A stretch of DNA of 64,000 bases. It comes from an uncultured Pirellulaceae bacterium. GTDB lineage: Bacteria > Planctomycetota > Planctomycetia > Pirellulales > Pirellulaceae. Both the position numbers and the translations under genes were made by a program. The notes under the pieces are model-generated. The model was not told the origin of the DNA. It was given only the letters and a program-made list of their open reading frames with translations, and did no database searches. Below, piece after piece: positions 45,875 through 54,518 of the stretch. How positions within the stretch are numbered: the stretch's first letter is position 1; each line of letters begins with the position of its first letter. The stretch spans positions 43,972 to 107,971 of the forward strand of contig CALKCK010000045.1 of NCBI GenBank assembly GCA_938083195.1, read 5' to 3'.

Positions 45875-47095
45875 CTATTCGAGGCGATCGGACAGTTCTG
45901 CGCTAAGCTCAAACCCCTTCGGCCAGAGAATCGCTCCCGATTCAGTCAAGTCTTTCATCACGTCTTCCATCGCCGCGACAATGGAAGGACAGCGGCGACT
46001 GACGTCATTAATTTCCCACCGATCATCCGGCTTCACATAAAGAGAAGTTCGATCGCCATCGGTAATTAACTTCCAAGCATGCGTCTGCACGGCATTCACA
46101 TCCCCTGACTTTGTCCACGTAATCTCTTTTTTCTTCTCGGGTAGGCGAAATGCAAAATTCTGCAAGGACTGCTGCATCGGTGCATCCCCGGAAAACCAAT
46201 CTTGCAATAATTGAGACACCAAGGCTGGCTGAACAAGCGCACCAGAACGAAGACTTCGAAAACGGTTATAGCTGTCACGCTCGGGCATCCGAATCATCAT
46301 CGGGACATGAAGTGTTTCTCCATGACACCGTTCAAAATCATGAGAGCAGTCACTTCCCACTATTCCGTGTTCACCCAGCGGGTACCCTCGTGGCGACAAA
46401 AGGCAGAGCAGGGTTGATTCACCTAAGTCCGTCTCCATCAAATCAAGGACAACTCCTAAAAAATCATCGATCAGTGTTACCTGCGCTGCGCAAACTTGCT
46501 GATAGCTTAACAACTGATCGGGATCATCATTGTCTGGGTCAAACCAACCCGACGGTGGTTCACACCAATGCGGTGGTTCTGGATCCTCGTCATTTGCCAA
46601 TTGATTTCGCAATTCAAGTGGCGCGTCCCAGGCCCCCGAGAGCCCACGTGAATGAAGCCACAAACAAGAACCATCTTCAAGGGAAGAAATTGCTTGAGCT
46701 GCCTGAGCAAAAAAATGAGCGAGTTCGGTCTGTTCCATTCCAGCAGCAGGTCCGTCATTGCTTAATTTTTCAAATGGCAAAACTCTATCAAAATATTTTG
46801 ACGAAGCATGCGTCAATAACTCTGGAGCATCACTCAGCATGACCGGCGAATATCCCGCCTCGCCAATTTTCTCAAGCCAGCTAGTCTCTTCTGAGGCACC
46901 CCAAAATTGATCATAGGCATCAATCAAGTGAGGAGCAGCAGAAATGGCTTGATCAAACAACAAGCTTTCAGCCGCAAGGCGATTAAAATTGGGAGTCTCA
47001 AATAAAGTACTCCCATAAGCACCTAGTAAATTTGCTCCCAGTTGGTCAATCACCAGAACGACAGCATTTCGAATTTCAGTTCCGCTCATAGACAA
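45875..47095 (-). CDS. Sulfatase-fold protein lacking the catalytic motif
   Basis: 406 residues with the overall pattern of alkaline-phosphatase-superfamily sulfatases: VVLVIDQLGANLLGAYGSTLFETPNFNRLAAES at the N-terminus and GYPLGEHGIVGSD plus VPMMIRMP in the second half, all in order. Where sulfatases have C/S-x-P-x-R, the site converted to formylglycine, this protein has ISAAPHLIDAYDQFW, without the cysteine/serine and arginine. The N-terminal metal-binding Asp-Asp is Asp-Gln here. I conclude the fold is kept but sulfatase chemistry is very unlikely. There is no signal peptide, so it may be cytoplasmic. Neighbours: the GH10-like gene downstream on the same strand and divergent pyrE. Confidence 0.78.
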   Translation of the reverse strand: MSMSGTEIRNAVVLVIDQLGANLLGAYGSTLFETPNFNRLAAESLLFDQAISAAPHLIDAYDQFWGASEETSWLEKIGEAGYSPVMLSDAPELLTHASSKYFDRVLPFEKLSNDGPAAGMEQTELAHFFAQAAQAISSLEDGSCLWLHSRGLSGAWDAPLELRNQLANDEDPEPPHWCEPPSGWFDPDNDDPDQLLSYQQVCAAQVTLIDDFLGVVLDLMETDLGESTLLCLLSPRGYPLGEHGIVGSDCSHDFERCHGETLHVPMMIRMPERDSYNRFRSLRSGALVQPALVSQLLQDWFSGDAPMQQSLQNFAFRLPEKKKEITWTKSGDVNAVQTHAWKLITDGDRTSLYVKPDDRWEINDVSRRCPSIVAAMEDVMKDLTESGAILWPKGFELSAELSDRLE

Positions 47096-47261
47096 TTCTG
47101 AGTTCTCTAGGTGACCGCAAGAAAAACAGTCTGGGTAAAAAATTAATCAAGTCCGCTAAATCCCAGACAATAAACCAAGCCTGCTCATTGACGAATTGGG
47201 TAAAACCATCATATTGGCATCAGCGTTTTAATCAAACAGCAAGACATCCGGTGAGAATACT

Positions 47262-47801
47262 GTGTACGATCAACAGCGACTTATTGAATTAGTAAAACAA
47301 CACGCGTTGCGTTTTGGCGATTTTACTTTAGCTTCGGGAAAAAAAGCCAGTTATTATTTGGACTGTCGCAAATTGACGCTCGATAGTGAAGGAGCGAATG
47401 TGATTGCCCAAGGCATTCTCGAAATGATGGGAGATAACCTACCTGACGCAGTAGGGGGCATGGCGATCGGTGCCGACCCAATCACCGCGGCGGTCATCAC
47501 TTGCGGGTGGCAGGCTGGCAAACCGCTCAAAGGATTTATTGTTCGTAAAGAAGCCAAAACACATGGTACAGGGCAACAGGTCGAAGGCCCTATCGAATCG
47601 GGACAGACCGCAGTCATGATGGAAGATGTTGTCACGACTGGAGGAAGCTCACTTCGAGCGATTGAACACGCTAGAGCATTTGGGTTAAAAGTCGATCGCA
47701 TCATTGCGATCGTCGACCGCGGTGAAAACTCAGCAGAAATTTTTGATGCAGTGGGGGTCAAATTCACCTCCTTGCTGCACGTCAACGATCTCGGGGTTTA
47801 G
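47262..47801 (+). CDS. pyrE: Orotate phosphoribosyltransferase
   Basis: Pyrimidine synthesis enzyme that joins orotate and PRPP to make OMP. 179 residues, starting with GTG at 47262-47264. The PRPP-binding motif VMMEDVVTTGGSSL is at residues 118-131, and the substrate-binding start FTLASGKKASYYLDCR at 21-36 is characteristic. The gene has no pyr neighbours and is followed by a 430-bp spacer. Confidence 0.96.
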   Translation: MYDQQRLIELVKQHALRFGDFTLASGKKASYYLDCRKLTLDSEGANVIAQGILEMMGDNLPDAVGGMAIGADPITAAVITCGWQAGKPLKGFIVRKEAKTHGTGQQVEGPIESGQTAVMMEDVVTTGGSSLRAIEHARAFGLKVDRIIAIVDRGENSAEIFDAVGVKFTSLLHVNDLGV

Positions 47802-48231
47802 CCCCTTCTTTATTCCCATGGATGAATGGGGCGAGACTGCTCATCGAGACGCATCATTTGTCGTTCAAAAAAGACAAATGAGGACTCAATCCCTAAGCAA
47901 TACTGGGGTTTCCAGGTAAAACTGCCACTAATGTCAAACTGTGCCGGTCAGCGAGACTTTCGCAACTGCCCCGACATCAACGGTGCCACGGGGATTGCCG
48001 ATCTGGCAAAGGCCTCCGATGATCGGGATTGCTCCGCCTAGTTTTCCGGTTTTTGCAAATTTACCGATAAGTCGGGTCGGCATAGTTCCAACGGTTAGAC
48101 GATGTCATTACGGGGAGTCTACTCCCTGGAATCCGGCTCGAACATTTTTGGAAGAGCTTCAAAAATGACTGCGCTTTAACTTTGTCATTCTGGCACGGAT
48201 TCTAGTGCGTAGAAAAACACTAGGAGAATCG
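47802..48231. other. Intergenic spacer after pyrE
   Basis: 430 bp. A 9-bp inverted repeat (TCATTTGTC and GACAAATGA, 10-nt loop) lies at 47854-47881 but has no T run, so it is only a weak terminator candidate. Nothing else was recognised. Confidence 0.4.
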
Positions 48232-49620
48232 ATGAGATATTTTGTCCGGCTCTGTTTTACATTGGCTTTGCTCTTATTCACAAGTCAGTCCAGTGCGCAG
48301 TTGAATGAAGACGGTGTGATTGGATCCTATCAATCTATCTTATCGCGAGCTGGCTATGGCAATGAAGAACTGGAAGCAGCAGGCATCCAGCCCAAACTGG
48401 CCCGAAAACAATCCAGTGAAGATTTCATTATCGATACCCCCAGTCAACCGGCCAAGCTAAGCGCTGAACCCGCCAAAAAATATCGCGACAACGAGACCAT
48501 CCTCGACAAGGGTGATTCTATCGTTGATTACGGCGGCTCTTATAGTTCGCCTACTTGGGGGAACACCGTTCTTCCCAACCGCGTCGGAAGCAGTCCAATA
48601 CAACTCTCCGGCTCTAGTCCCCAAAACGACTTCGTTCTCTCGACGGACTGTGAGACCGGAGCATGTGAACCGTTCGCACGAGTGGGGAATCGACAGCGGA
48701 ACGCAACACTTGTTGGCGGGGTCTTCGGAATCACCCTTCGCCGCGATTATGAAGATGATCTTTGCTACGGCTACAATCTTAATGGAGATACCATTGACTC
48801 GACGGACGCCGATTTCCAATCGATGAATGGACTTGGCGCCTCACTCGCCCGGCGAAATGAATGTGGAAAAGGTTGGGAGTCCATTTTTTGGTATCTCAAT
48901 GACGAGGTAACTGCGTCTTTGGAAGGAACCACTTTTACACATCTCACAGGTCTCGATTCAATCACCCACGTGCCTTCGGGTGACACCATCGAAGACATCT
49001 ATAATGCTGGTTGCTGCTCAGAACTCTACCGAGACACTGAAATCCTCAACTTCGAATTTAATCTGCTTCGCAACGGCGGGGAGTATACGATGCGAGGATG
49101 CCGGGCGGCAAGTTTTGAATTTTATGGTGGTTTTCGTTTGTTTAGCTTTGATGAAAGCATTCGTTATGGAAGTCAGTCAGGGGACGCGAATTATCCATTC
49201 TGGACCGATTATCAAATCGACGCCAACAATCTGCTGACCGGGTTTCAGCTTGGTTGTCGAAATGAAATTTCGGTAACGAATCGGATTCGGCTCATCCTGA
49301 GCGGCAGTAGTGGCGGATTCAACAACTTCATCGAAACTCAGCAGATGATCTCAGATGATACTGACTATGTTGCTATGAATTATTCATCCTCTGAAAATCA
49401 AATTTCGCTGCTTGGCCAATTCGACGCAGGATTATCGATGCAGATCAGCCGTCGTCTTCGCGCCCAAGTCGGATATCGCCTTATGGGAATCTCAGGAGTG
49501 AGTCTCGCTGGAGACCAAGTGCCTTACAATTTTGGTCACGCATACGATCTTGAAAACAGCGATGTGAATGGCAGCTTACTGCTTCACGGCATGTACTACG
49601 GTGGCGAATTCTGTTTTTAA
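48232..49620 (+). CDS. Exported probable outer-membrane beta-barrel protein
   Basis: 462 residues from the ATG at 48232, which is preceded by AGGAG at the right distance; an upstream start at 48205 lacks this. The signal peptide is MRYFVRLCFTLALLLFTSQSSAQ. The first 130 residues of the mature part look unstructured (rich in Ser, Asp, Asn, Pro). From about 150, alternating beta-strand patterns appear (LVGGVFGITLRRDYEDD, ASFEFYGGFRLFSFDES, LLTGFQLGCRNEISVTNRIRLILSG, LLGQFDAGLSMQISRRLRAQVGYRLMG), ending in the aromatic GMYYGGEFCF, like the C-terminal Phe of outer-membrane proteins. It resembles the planctomycete BBP7-type outer-membrane families. Function unknown. Confidence 0.78.
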   Translation: MRYFVRLCFTLALLLFTSQSSAQLNEDGVIGSYQSILSRAGYGNEELEAAGIQPKLARKQSSEDFIIDTPSQPAKLSAEPAKKYRDNETILDKGDSIVDYGGSYSSPTWGNTVLPNRVGSSPIQLSGSSPQNDFVLSTDCETGACEPFARVGNRQRNATLVGGVFGITLRRDYEDDLCYGYNLNGDTIDSTDADFQSMNGLGASLARRNECGKGWESIFWYLNDEVTASLEGTTFTHLTGLDSITHVPSGDTIEDIYNAGCCSELYRDTEILNFEFNLLRNGGEYTMRGCRAASFEFYGGFRLFSFDESIRYGSQSGDANYPFWTDYQIDANNLLTGFQLGCRNEISVTNRIRLILSGSSGGFNNFIETQQMISDDTDYVAMNYSSSENQISLLGQFDAGLSMQISRRLRAQVGYRLMGISGVSLAGDQVPYNFGHAYDLENSDVNGSLLLHGMYYGGEFCF

Positions 49621-49638
49621 ATCCGTCTACTAAAAACA

Positions 49639-49671
49639 AACACGCCGAGACCCTAAGGCCTCGGCGTGTTT
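49639..49671. terminator. Bidirectional terminator between beta-barrel gene and infC
   Basis: Stem AACACGCCGAG paired with CTCGGCGTGTT, loop ACCCTAAGGC. On the minus strand it is followed by TGTTTTTAG, so it ends infC transcription well; on the plus strand the T run is short. It lies 18 bp after the beta-barrel stop codon. Confidence 0.85.
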
Positions 49672-49784
49672 CATGAACCATCGAATCGTGAGCCTGAAGA
49701 TCAAGCCCCTCCGATTCAGCATTCTTATGGATCGAATAAAATAATTGGCGGACTTGCGATCCGCTCGCTCGCCGCAATCAGGTG

Positions 49785-50303
49785 CTATGACTTATTCGGA
49801 GCGATTGTGCAAACCATTCTTCGCGGTTGCTGAGACGGATTGCTCTCGACCTTGCCGTGCTCGGATAACAACTCAATGATGTAGTCCATCACTTTTCGGC
49901 CTTCATCGATGTGGGCATTTTCTCGACCTCGGAAAAGTACTGTGACTTGAACCTTGTCGTTGTGCTCTAAAAAGCCAATTGCCTTTTTGACCTTAAACCC
50001 GATATCGTGCTCGCCCGTTTTAGGACGGACGCGGATCTCTTTGAGCTTTGTTTGATGAGACTTGTTTTTAGTCTGCCGTTTCTTTTTGTCGTAGTTGAAT
50101 TTACCGAAATCCATGATTCGGCAAACGGGCGGTTTCGCATCGCCTGCAACTTCTACTAGGTCAAAGCCCGCTTCTTTTGCTTTGCTGAGTGCTTCTTCCG
50201 TCGGTATCACTCCAAGTTGATTACCGTCTTGGTCGATAACACGAATAGGTGAGATTCTGATTTGTTCGTTGATGCGGGTCTGTTTTTTGTCGCTCGGAGG
50301 AAT
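49785..50303 (-). CDS. infC: Translation initiation factor IF-3, ATT start
   Basis: 172-residue IF-3. The N-terminal domain [42 protein letters not shown] is complete only if the frame is read upstream of the first ATG/GTG candidate (GTG at 50208-50210). In that extension there is no ATG, GTG or TTG; the only reasonable start is ATT at 50301-50303, preceded by AAAGGG six bases upstream and closed by an in-frame TAG 12 bases before. A non-canonical AUU (or AUC/AUA) start is the known hallmark of infC and makes the gene self-regulated, because IF-3 itself rejects such starts. It follows thrS on the same strand, as in many bacteria. No rpmI-rplT follow. Confidence 0.95.
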   Translation of the reverse strand: MPPSDKKQTRINEQIRISPIRVIDQDGNQLGVIPTEEALSKAKEAGFDLVEVAGDAKPPVCRIMDFGKFNYDKKKRQTKNKSHQTKLKEIRVRPKTGEHDIGFKVKKAIGFLEHNDKVQVTVLFRGRENAHIDEGRKVMDYIIELLSEHGKVESNPSQQPRRMVCTIAPNKS

Positions 50304-50555
50304 TGTTTTCCCTTTCTAAAAAAATCAATGGCGTACGCAGACTGGTCACGGCGGTGAGTTCGGTTTTCAACTCCGAAAATCAACTGTTTACAGTCGGTAA
50401 TGGTGCTGACGATCAAAAACGATCGTCAGCGAATATCTTCGTTTTATTGTACCCACTCTGGGCTTTCAAGGCGAATTACGCCTCTGAGGATACCATAAAT
50501 CGGATTCAACGTCCGGTCGGGGTTCCTCAAGATTTAGCGGCTTCGCGGAATTTAT

Positions 50556-52577
50556 TTAGGAGCTCTTCCTCCGGACCGTTTTGTCAGCAATCTCGGACTG
50601 AAATTTAGCGATCGCCTTTTCCACCGGAATCGCCCCTAAATCTCCATCTATTCGGTCTCGAATCGATACGGTTCCGTTTTCGGCGTCCCGTGGCCCGACG
50701 ATCATCATGTAGGGAATCATCTCTAATTGGCCATCGCGAATCTTGGCACCAAGCTTTTCGCTTCGGTAATCACCTTTGACTCGGATTCCCGCATTTCGCA
50801 TCTGAGACTCTACACGTTTCCCATATTCCTCTGATTTATCGCTAACGGTCAAAATCCGCCCTTGTTCGGGAGCGAGCCACAGTGGAAAACTACCGGCAAA
50901 GTGCTCGATCAACACGCCAATAAATCGCTCCATGCTGCCAAAAGGCGCTCGGTGAATCATGATCGGACGATGAGGTTTGTTATCGGAACCTATATATTCC
51001 AGCCCAAATCGTTCTGGCAAGTTGTAGTCCACCTGTACCGTTCCGAGTTGCCATTTCCGTCCGATGCAATCCTTGACCACAAAGTCAATCTTTGGTCCGT
51101 AGAAAGCCGCCTCTCCTGGATCTTCACTAAAGTCTTTTCCAAGCGTTTGAGCTGCCTCGCGACAGGCCTGTTCCGCCAGATCCCAATTCCCGGGATCACC
51201 CACGTACTTGGAACTGTCTGGATCTCGCAAACCGACTCGAACCGTGTAATCTTCCATGCCCATCGCACCAAAGATAATTTTCACCAACTCGATACATCCA
51301 ATTAACTCTTGACCAAGCTGCTCTTGAGTCACAAACAAGTGCGCGTCGTCTTGAGTAAACCCACGCACGCGGGTTAACCCGCCAATCTCTCCCGATTGTT
51401 CCCAACGATAAACTGTTCCAAATTCAGAAAGGCGAATTGGAAGGTCGCGGTAACTTCGCTGCTCAGACGCAAACAACCGAATGTGATGTGGACAATTCAT
51501 CGGCTTCAACAAATAGCCTTCGATTTCTCCCTCGTTCATCAAGTTAGACAACTCGCCACACGTGCAGCCTTCCTCCGCTAATTGACTCAAATACTCTCGG
51601 TCAACCAGGGGCGTGTATTGACTGTCCTGGTAATAGGGAAAGTGTCCCGATGTTTTATAAAGATCGAGCTTGCCAATGTGTGGAGTAAAAACTTGATCGT
51701 ATCCCTGACGCTGCAAATGCTCCGAAATAAAATCCTGAAGTTTCTGACGGACAAAACTCCCCTTGGGAGTCCACAGCACTAATCCCTGACCGACCATTTC
51801 ATCGATGTGGAACAACCCAAGACGCTTACCTAATACTCGGTGATCTCGTTTTTTCGCTTCTTCAAGCAACTCCAAATGCGCATCCAGCTCCGCTTGGGTA
51901 AAAAAGGCAGTGGCATACAGTCGCTGGAGCTGCTCTCTTGACTGATCGCCTTTCCAGTAGGCGCCGGCAATCGAAAGCAGCTTGAATGCGCCAATTCGAC
52001 GAGGGGAGGGGATATGAGGCCCGCGACACAAATCAAGGAACTCTCCCTGCTGATAAAACGAAAGAGATTCATCGTCTGCCAAACCGGTTTCGATATGCTC
52101 TACTTTGAAATCTTGACTTAGATCTTTACATACCTGAATGGCTTCCGCCCGCGGACGATCCAATCGCTCAAATGGTTCATCGAGGGCAATGATCTTTGCC
52201 ATCTCTTTTTCGATCGCCGGAAAATCCTCTTCAGTCAAGGGTTCATCGCATTCGACGTCGTAGTAAAAACCACCATCGATTGTCGGGCCAAACGCCAACT
52301 GAACCCCTGGTTTAATGCGCATCACCGCCCGCGCCATCACATGCGCACAGCTATGACGCATGGTTGCCAACGCATTCGGATCCTTCTTGGTAATGATCTT
52401 TAAATTGACAGGCGCACCCTCTGGAATTTCGTAGTCCAACTCGACCGGTTGCAGGTCGATCTCACCCCAGAGGGCGTCTTTGGCCAAACGAGATCCGATG
52501 CTTTTGGCGACATCTTTTACAGAGACTGTTGAATCAAACTCTTTTAAGCTTCCGTCAGGTAATTTTACAGTTGTCAT
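50556..52577 (-). CDS. thrS: Threonyl-tRNA synthetase
   Basis: 673-residue class II aminoacyl-tRNA synthetase. It begins with a TGS domain (MTTVKLPDGSLKEFDSTVSVKDVAKSIG), then the editing domain with HSCAHVMARAV (the H-x3-H site), and the catalytic core with MNCPHHI (a Cys that binds zinc), RYRDLPIRLSEFGTVYRWE-type motif 2 (DLPIRLSEFGTVYRWEQSGE) and HRAPFGSMERFIGVLIEHFAGSFPLWLAPEQ (motif 3). It lies upstream of infC (252-bp gap), the usual order. No T-box-like leader was seen upstream. Confidence 0.98.
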   Translation of the reverse strand: MTTVKLPDGSLKEFDSTVSVKDVAKSIGSRLAKDALWGEIDLQPVELDYEIPEGAPVNLKIITKKDPNALATMRHSCAHVMARAVMRIKPGVQLAFGPTIDGGFYYDVECDEPLTEEDFPAIEKEMAKIIALDEPFERLDRPRAEAIQVCKDLSQDFKVEHIETGLADDESLSFYQQGEFLDLCRGPHIPSPRRIGAFKLLSIAGAYWKGDQSREQLQRLYATAFFTQAELDAHLELLEEAKKRDHRVLGKRLGLFHIDEMVGQGLVLWTPKGSFVRQKLQDFISEHLQRQGYDQVFTPHIGKLDLYKTSGHFPYYQDSQYTPLVDREYLSQLAEEGCTCGELSNLMNEGEIEGYLLKPMNCPHHIRLFASEQRSYRDLPIRLSEFGTVYRWEQSGEIGGLTRVRGFTQDDAHLFVTQEQLGQELIGCIELVKIIFGAMGMEDYTVRVGLRDPDSSKYVGDPGNWDLAEQACREAAQTLGKDFSEDPGEAAFYGPKIDFVVKDCIGRKWQLGTVQVDYNLPERFGLEYIGSDNKPHRPIMIHRAPFGSMERFIGVLIEHFAGSFPLWLAPEQGRILTVSDKSEEYGKRVESQMRNAGIRVKGDYRSEKLGAKIRDGQLEMIPYMMIVGPRDAENGTVSIRDRIDGDLGAIPVEKAIAKFQSEIADKTVRRKSS

Positions 52578-52986
52578 TTTTCTTGCGTGTTACTCAAAAC
52601 AAAATTCTTGCCCCCCGCGTTCACAAATCGCGGTCCTTGGCGAATGGGGAAGTATAGATAGTCTTAGACTTCACCGAAACATCGGTTCAATCTCACCGCC
52701 AAATCATCGGGAAACTAGGCTCAAACCTGTTGAGCTTGCCTTTTATCCTCGAGTCGGGTGTTGAAGAATTTCCAGCAAAGAACAACCCCGTCAGCTAAAA
52801 ATCGTCATGTAAACCGAATTATACCGAGATTTGACGAATCTCAGGCAGGACTATCGTTATGGTTGCGACGGACATTCGGCAACTTGACGCGAGATAAACT
52901 GTCGTTTCCCTTCACATTATCGTAAGTCGCGGTAGAATGTGACGGCGTTGAAAACAATGCTTAGATAATTTACCCAGAGGAATAAC
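52578..52986. other. Divergent promoter region of thrS and the TlpA-like selenoprotein gene
   Basis: 409 bp between divergent genes. No gene seen. The plus-strand gene has a good ribosome site, AGAGGAATAAC, directly before its ATG. I found no recognisable operator or riboswitch. Confidence 0.45.
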
Positions 52987-54399
52987 ATGCAAATGAGATG
53001 GCTATTAGTTCTTGGCTGCCTCCTGATCACTGCTTGCAGTAATCCGGGCGACGAGACATCCCAAACCAAGAGTTCCACGCCGGCCCAGGTCGCGTCGGGA
53101 ATAGACTACCTGGATGTGACACCGGCTCCAGATGTGACACCGGCTCCGGAAGAAAAGAAACCGGAAGCACCCAAGGAAGAAACTAAGCCTGAACCAAAAC
53201 AGGAAGAAACTAAGCCTGAACCAAAACAGGAAGAAGCTAAGCCTGAACCAAAACAGGAAGAAGCTAAGCCTGAACCAAAACAGGAAGAAACTAAGCCTGA
53301 ACCAAAGCAGGAAGAAACTAAGCCTGAAGTTACTGACGCAACACCGGCTGAGCAAATTAAGACAATCATCGCCGAATACTCTAAGGCCCAAGGAAGCCTG
53401 ATGACCGAGGCAAGAAAAATGCCAGGTAATGAAGGCCGCGATTTCTACTACGCGAAACTTCCCGCACTACAGCAAAAATGCGGAACTGACCTAAACGCAG
53501 TTGTCGCTGCCAACGCAGATAATCCCGCTAACTTCGACGCCATCATGTGGGTTACCATGAACATGGCCGGGTCGGAAGCCGGGAACAAAGCAATGGACAC
53601 ATTGTTTGAAAAGTACATTGACAACGAAAAAATGGCCAACCTTTGCGGCGTCCTCGCACAAGGCAGAATGCCCGTTAAAAATGTTGATGAAAAGCTTGAG
53701 CAATTGATCGAAGAATCGCCACACAAAGCTGTGAGGGCTTCGGCAACGATGGCTCTAGCCAAGACCGTCAAAGACGAAACACGTGCAGAGGAACTGTACG
53801 AATCTCTGATCGCCAACTACGGAGATTTGACAAGTTCGATGACTCGCGGCAAAACTTTTAAAGAAGCTGCCGACAATGCTCTCTTCCAACTGAAGTATCT
53901 AAGCATTGGTAAAGTCGCTCCCGATATCGAAGGGGAAGACCTTGATGGAGTCGCCTTTAAGCTGAGCGACTACCGCGGCAAAGTTGTCGTACTCGACTTC
54001 TGGGGCGATTGGTGACCACCGTGCCGGGCTATGTACCCACACGAGCGGTCGCTCGTAAAAACACTTGCTGACAAACCATTCGCAATTATTGGTGTCAACA
54101 GTGATCGTGACCTGGAAAAAATCCGGGAAACAACCAAGCAGAAAAACATCTCATGGCGTAGTTTCTGGAACGGTCCTCAAGGAACCGGCGGTCCCATTTC
54201 GACTCGCTGGGGTGTATCCGGATGGCCAACCATTTACATCATCGACGCTGAAGGAAAAATTCGGTACAAAAACGCGCGAGGTCCAAAAATGGACGAAGCA
54301 CTTACTGAATTGTTAGCGGAAATGGGCCATGAAGTGGATCTTACGAATCATGAAGATCCCGGTGAAGCACCAAAAGATGACGCAAACCCTAATCCGTAA
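52987..54399 (+). CDS. TlpA/thioredoxin-fold lipoprotein, selenocysteine at residue 343 (UGA recoded)
   Basis: One gene of 470 residues if the TGA at 54013-54015 is read as selenocysteine. The N-terminus is a lipoprotein signal (WLLVLGCLLITACSN, Cys17 as the lipid site), so it is anchored in an envelope membrane. Residues 66-110 are five TKPEPKQEE-type repeats, a flexible charged linker. A helical region (about 117-310) is followed by a TlpA/AhpC-TSA domain: GKVAPDIEGEDLDGVAFKLSDYRGKVVVLDFWGDW, then the TGA, then PPCRAMYPHERSLV. Thioredoxin-fold relatives have W-C-x-x-C here, so TGA stands exactly for the first, attacking cysteine and the frame continues perfectly to a TAA at 54399. The Cys at 346 remains. 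A SECIS-like hairpin follows the TGA. Alternatives are a nonsense mutation or sequencing error; the hairpin and a second such gene nearby make these unlikely. Confidence 0.85.
53182..53316 (+). repeat. Five 27-nt tandem repeats in the lipoprotein linker
   Basis: Five consecutive 27-nt units, each encoding TKPEPKQEE or AKPEPKQEE, almost identical in DNA sequence (differences are A/G in the first codon and one AAA/AAG), plus a partial unit to about 53328. Just upstream, an 18-nt unit encoding DVTPAP occurs twice (53113-53148). The near-identity suggests recent expansion by replication slippage. Confidence 0.95.
54013..54056 (+). promoter_or_regulatory. Predicted bacterial SECIS element in TlpA-like gene
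   Basis: TGA codon at 54013-54015 followed by a hairpin with stem ACGAGC (54041-54046), loop GGTC (54047-54050) and stem GCTCGT (54051-54056); a seventh G-C pair is possible within the loop. The loop starts 31 nt after the UGA, inside the range known for bacterial SECIS (roughly 16-37 nt), and has the GGUC found in the E. coli fdhF SECIS loop. SelB binding is inferred, not shown. Confidence 0.75.
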
Positions 54400-54463
54400 C
54401 GTGAACTTTTAAGTTCATCTCTTAGAGTTTTGCGTTATCAGAATTCTAACGAACGATAACACC

Positions 54464-54497
54464 ATGCGGCCTGAGTCTACTCGGGCCGCATTTTTTT
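54464..54497 (+). terminator. Strong Rho-independent terminator after the TlpA-like gene
   Basis: Stem ATGCGGCCTGAG paired with CTCGGGCCGCAT (one G-T pair) around TCTA, then seven T residues. It lies 64 bp after the TAA stop of the lipoprotein gene, not after the TGA at 54015, which supports one long transcript through the TGA. Confidence 0.93.
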
Positions 54498-54518
54498 ATC
54501 GCTCCACTCCCTCCAAGC

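Noticed and set aside
47854..47881. Inverted repeat after pyrE as a terminator
   Set aside because: No T run on either strand close to the stem, so I only mention it in the spacer entry.
53182..53316. The 27-nt repeat array as a CRISPR
   Set aside because: The units are contiguous with no spacers, in frame and encode a protein linker.
54013..54015. TGA as an ordinary stop or nonsense mutation splitting the TlpA-like gene
   Set aside because: The frame continues without shift into family sequence, the missing residue is exactly the catalytic cysteine, a SECIS-like hairpin follows, and a second gene next to it shows the same pattern.
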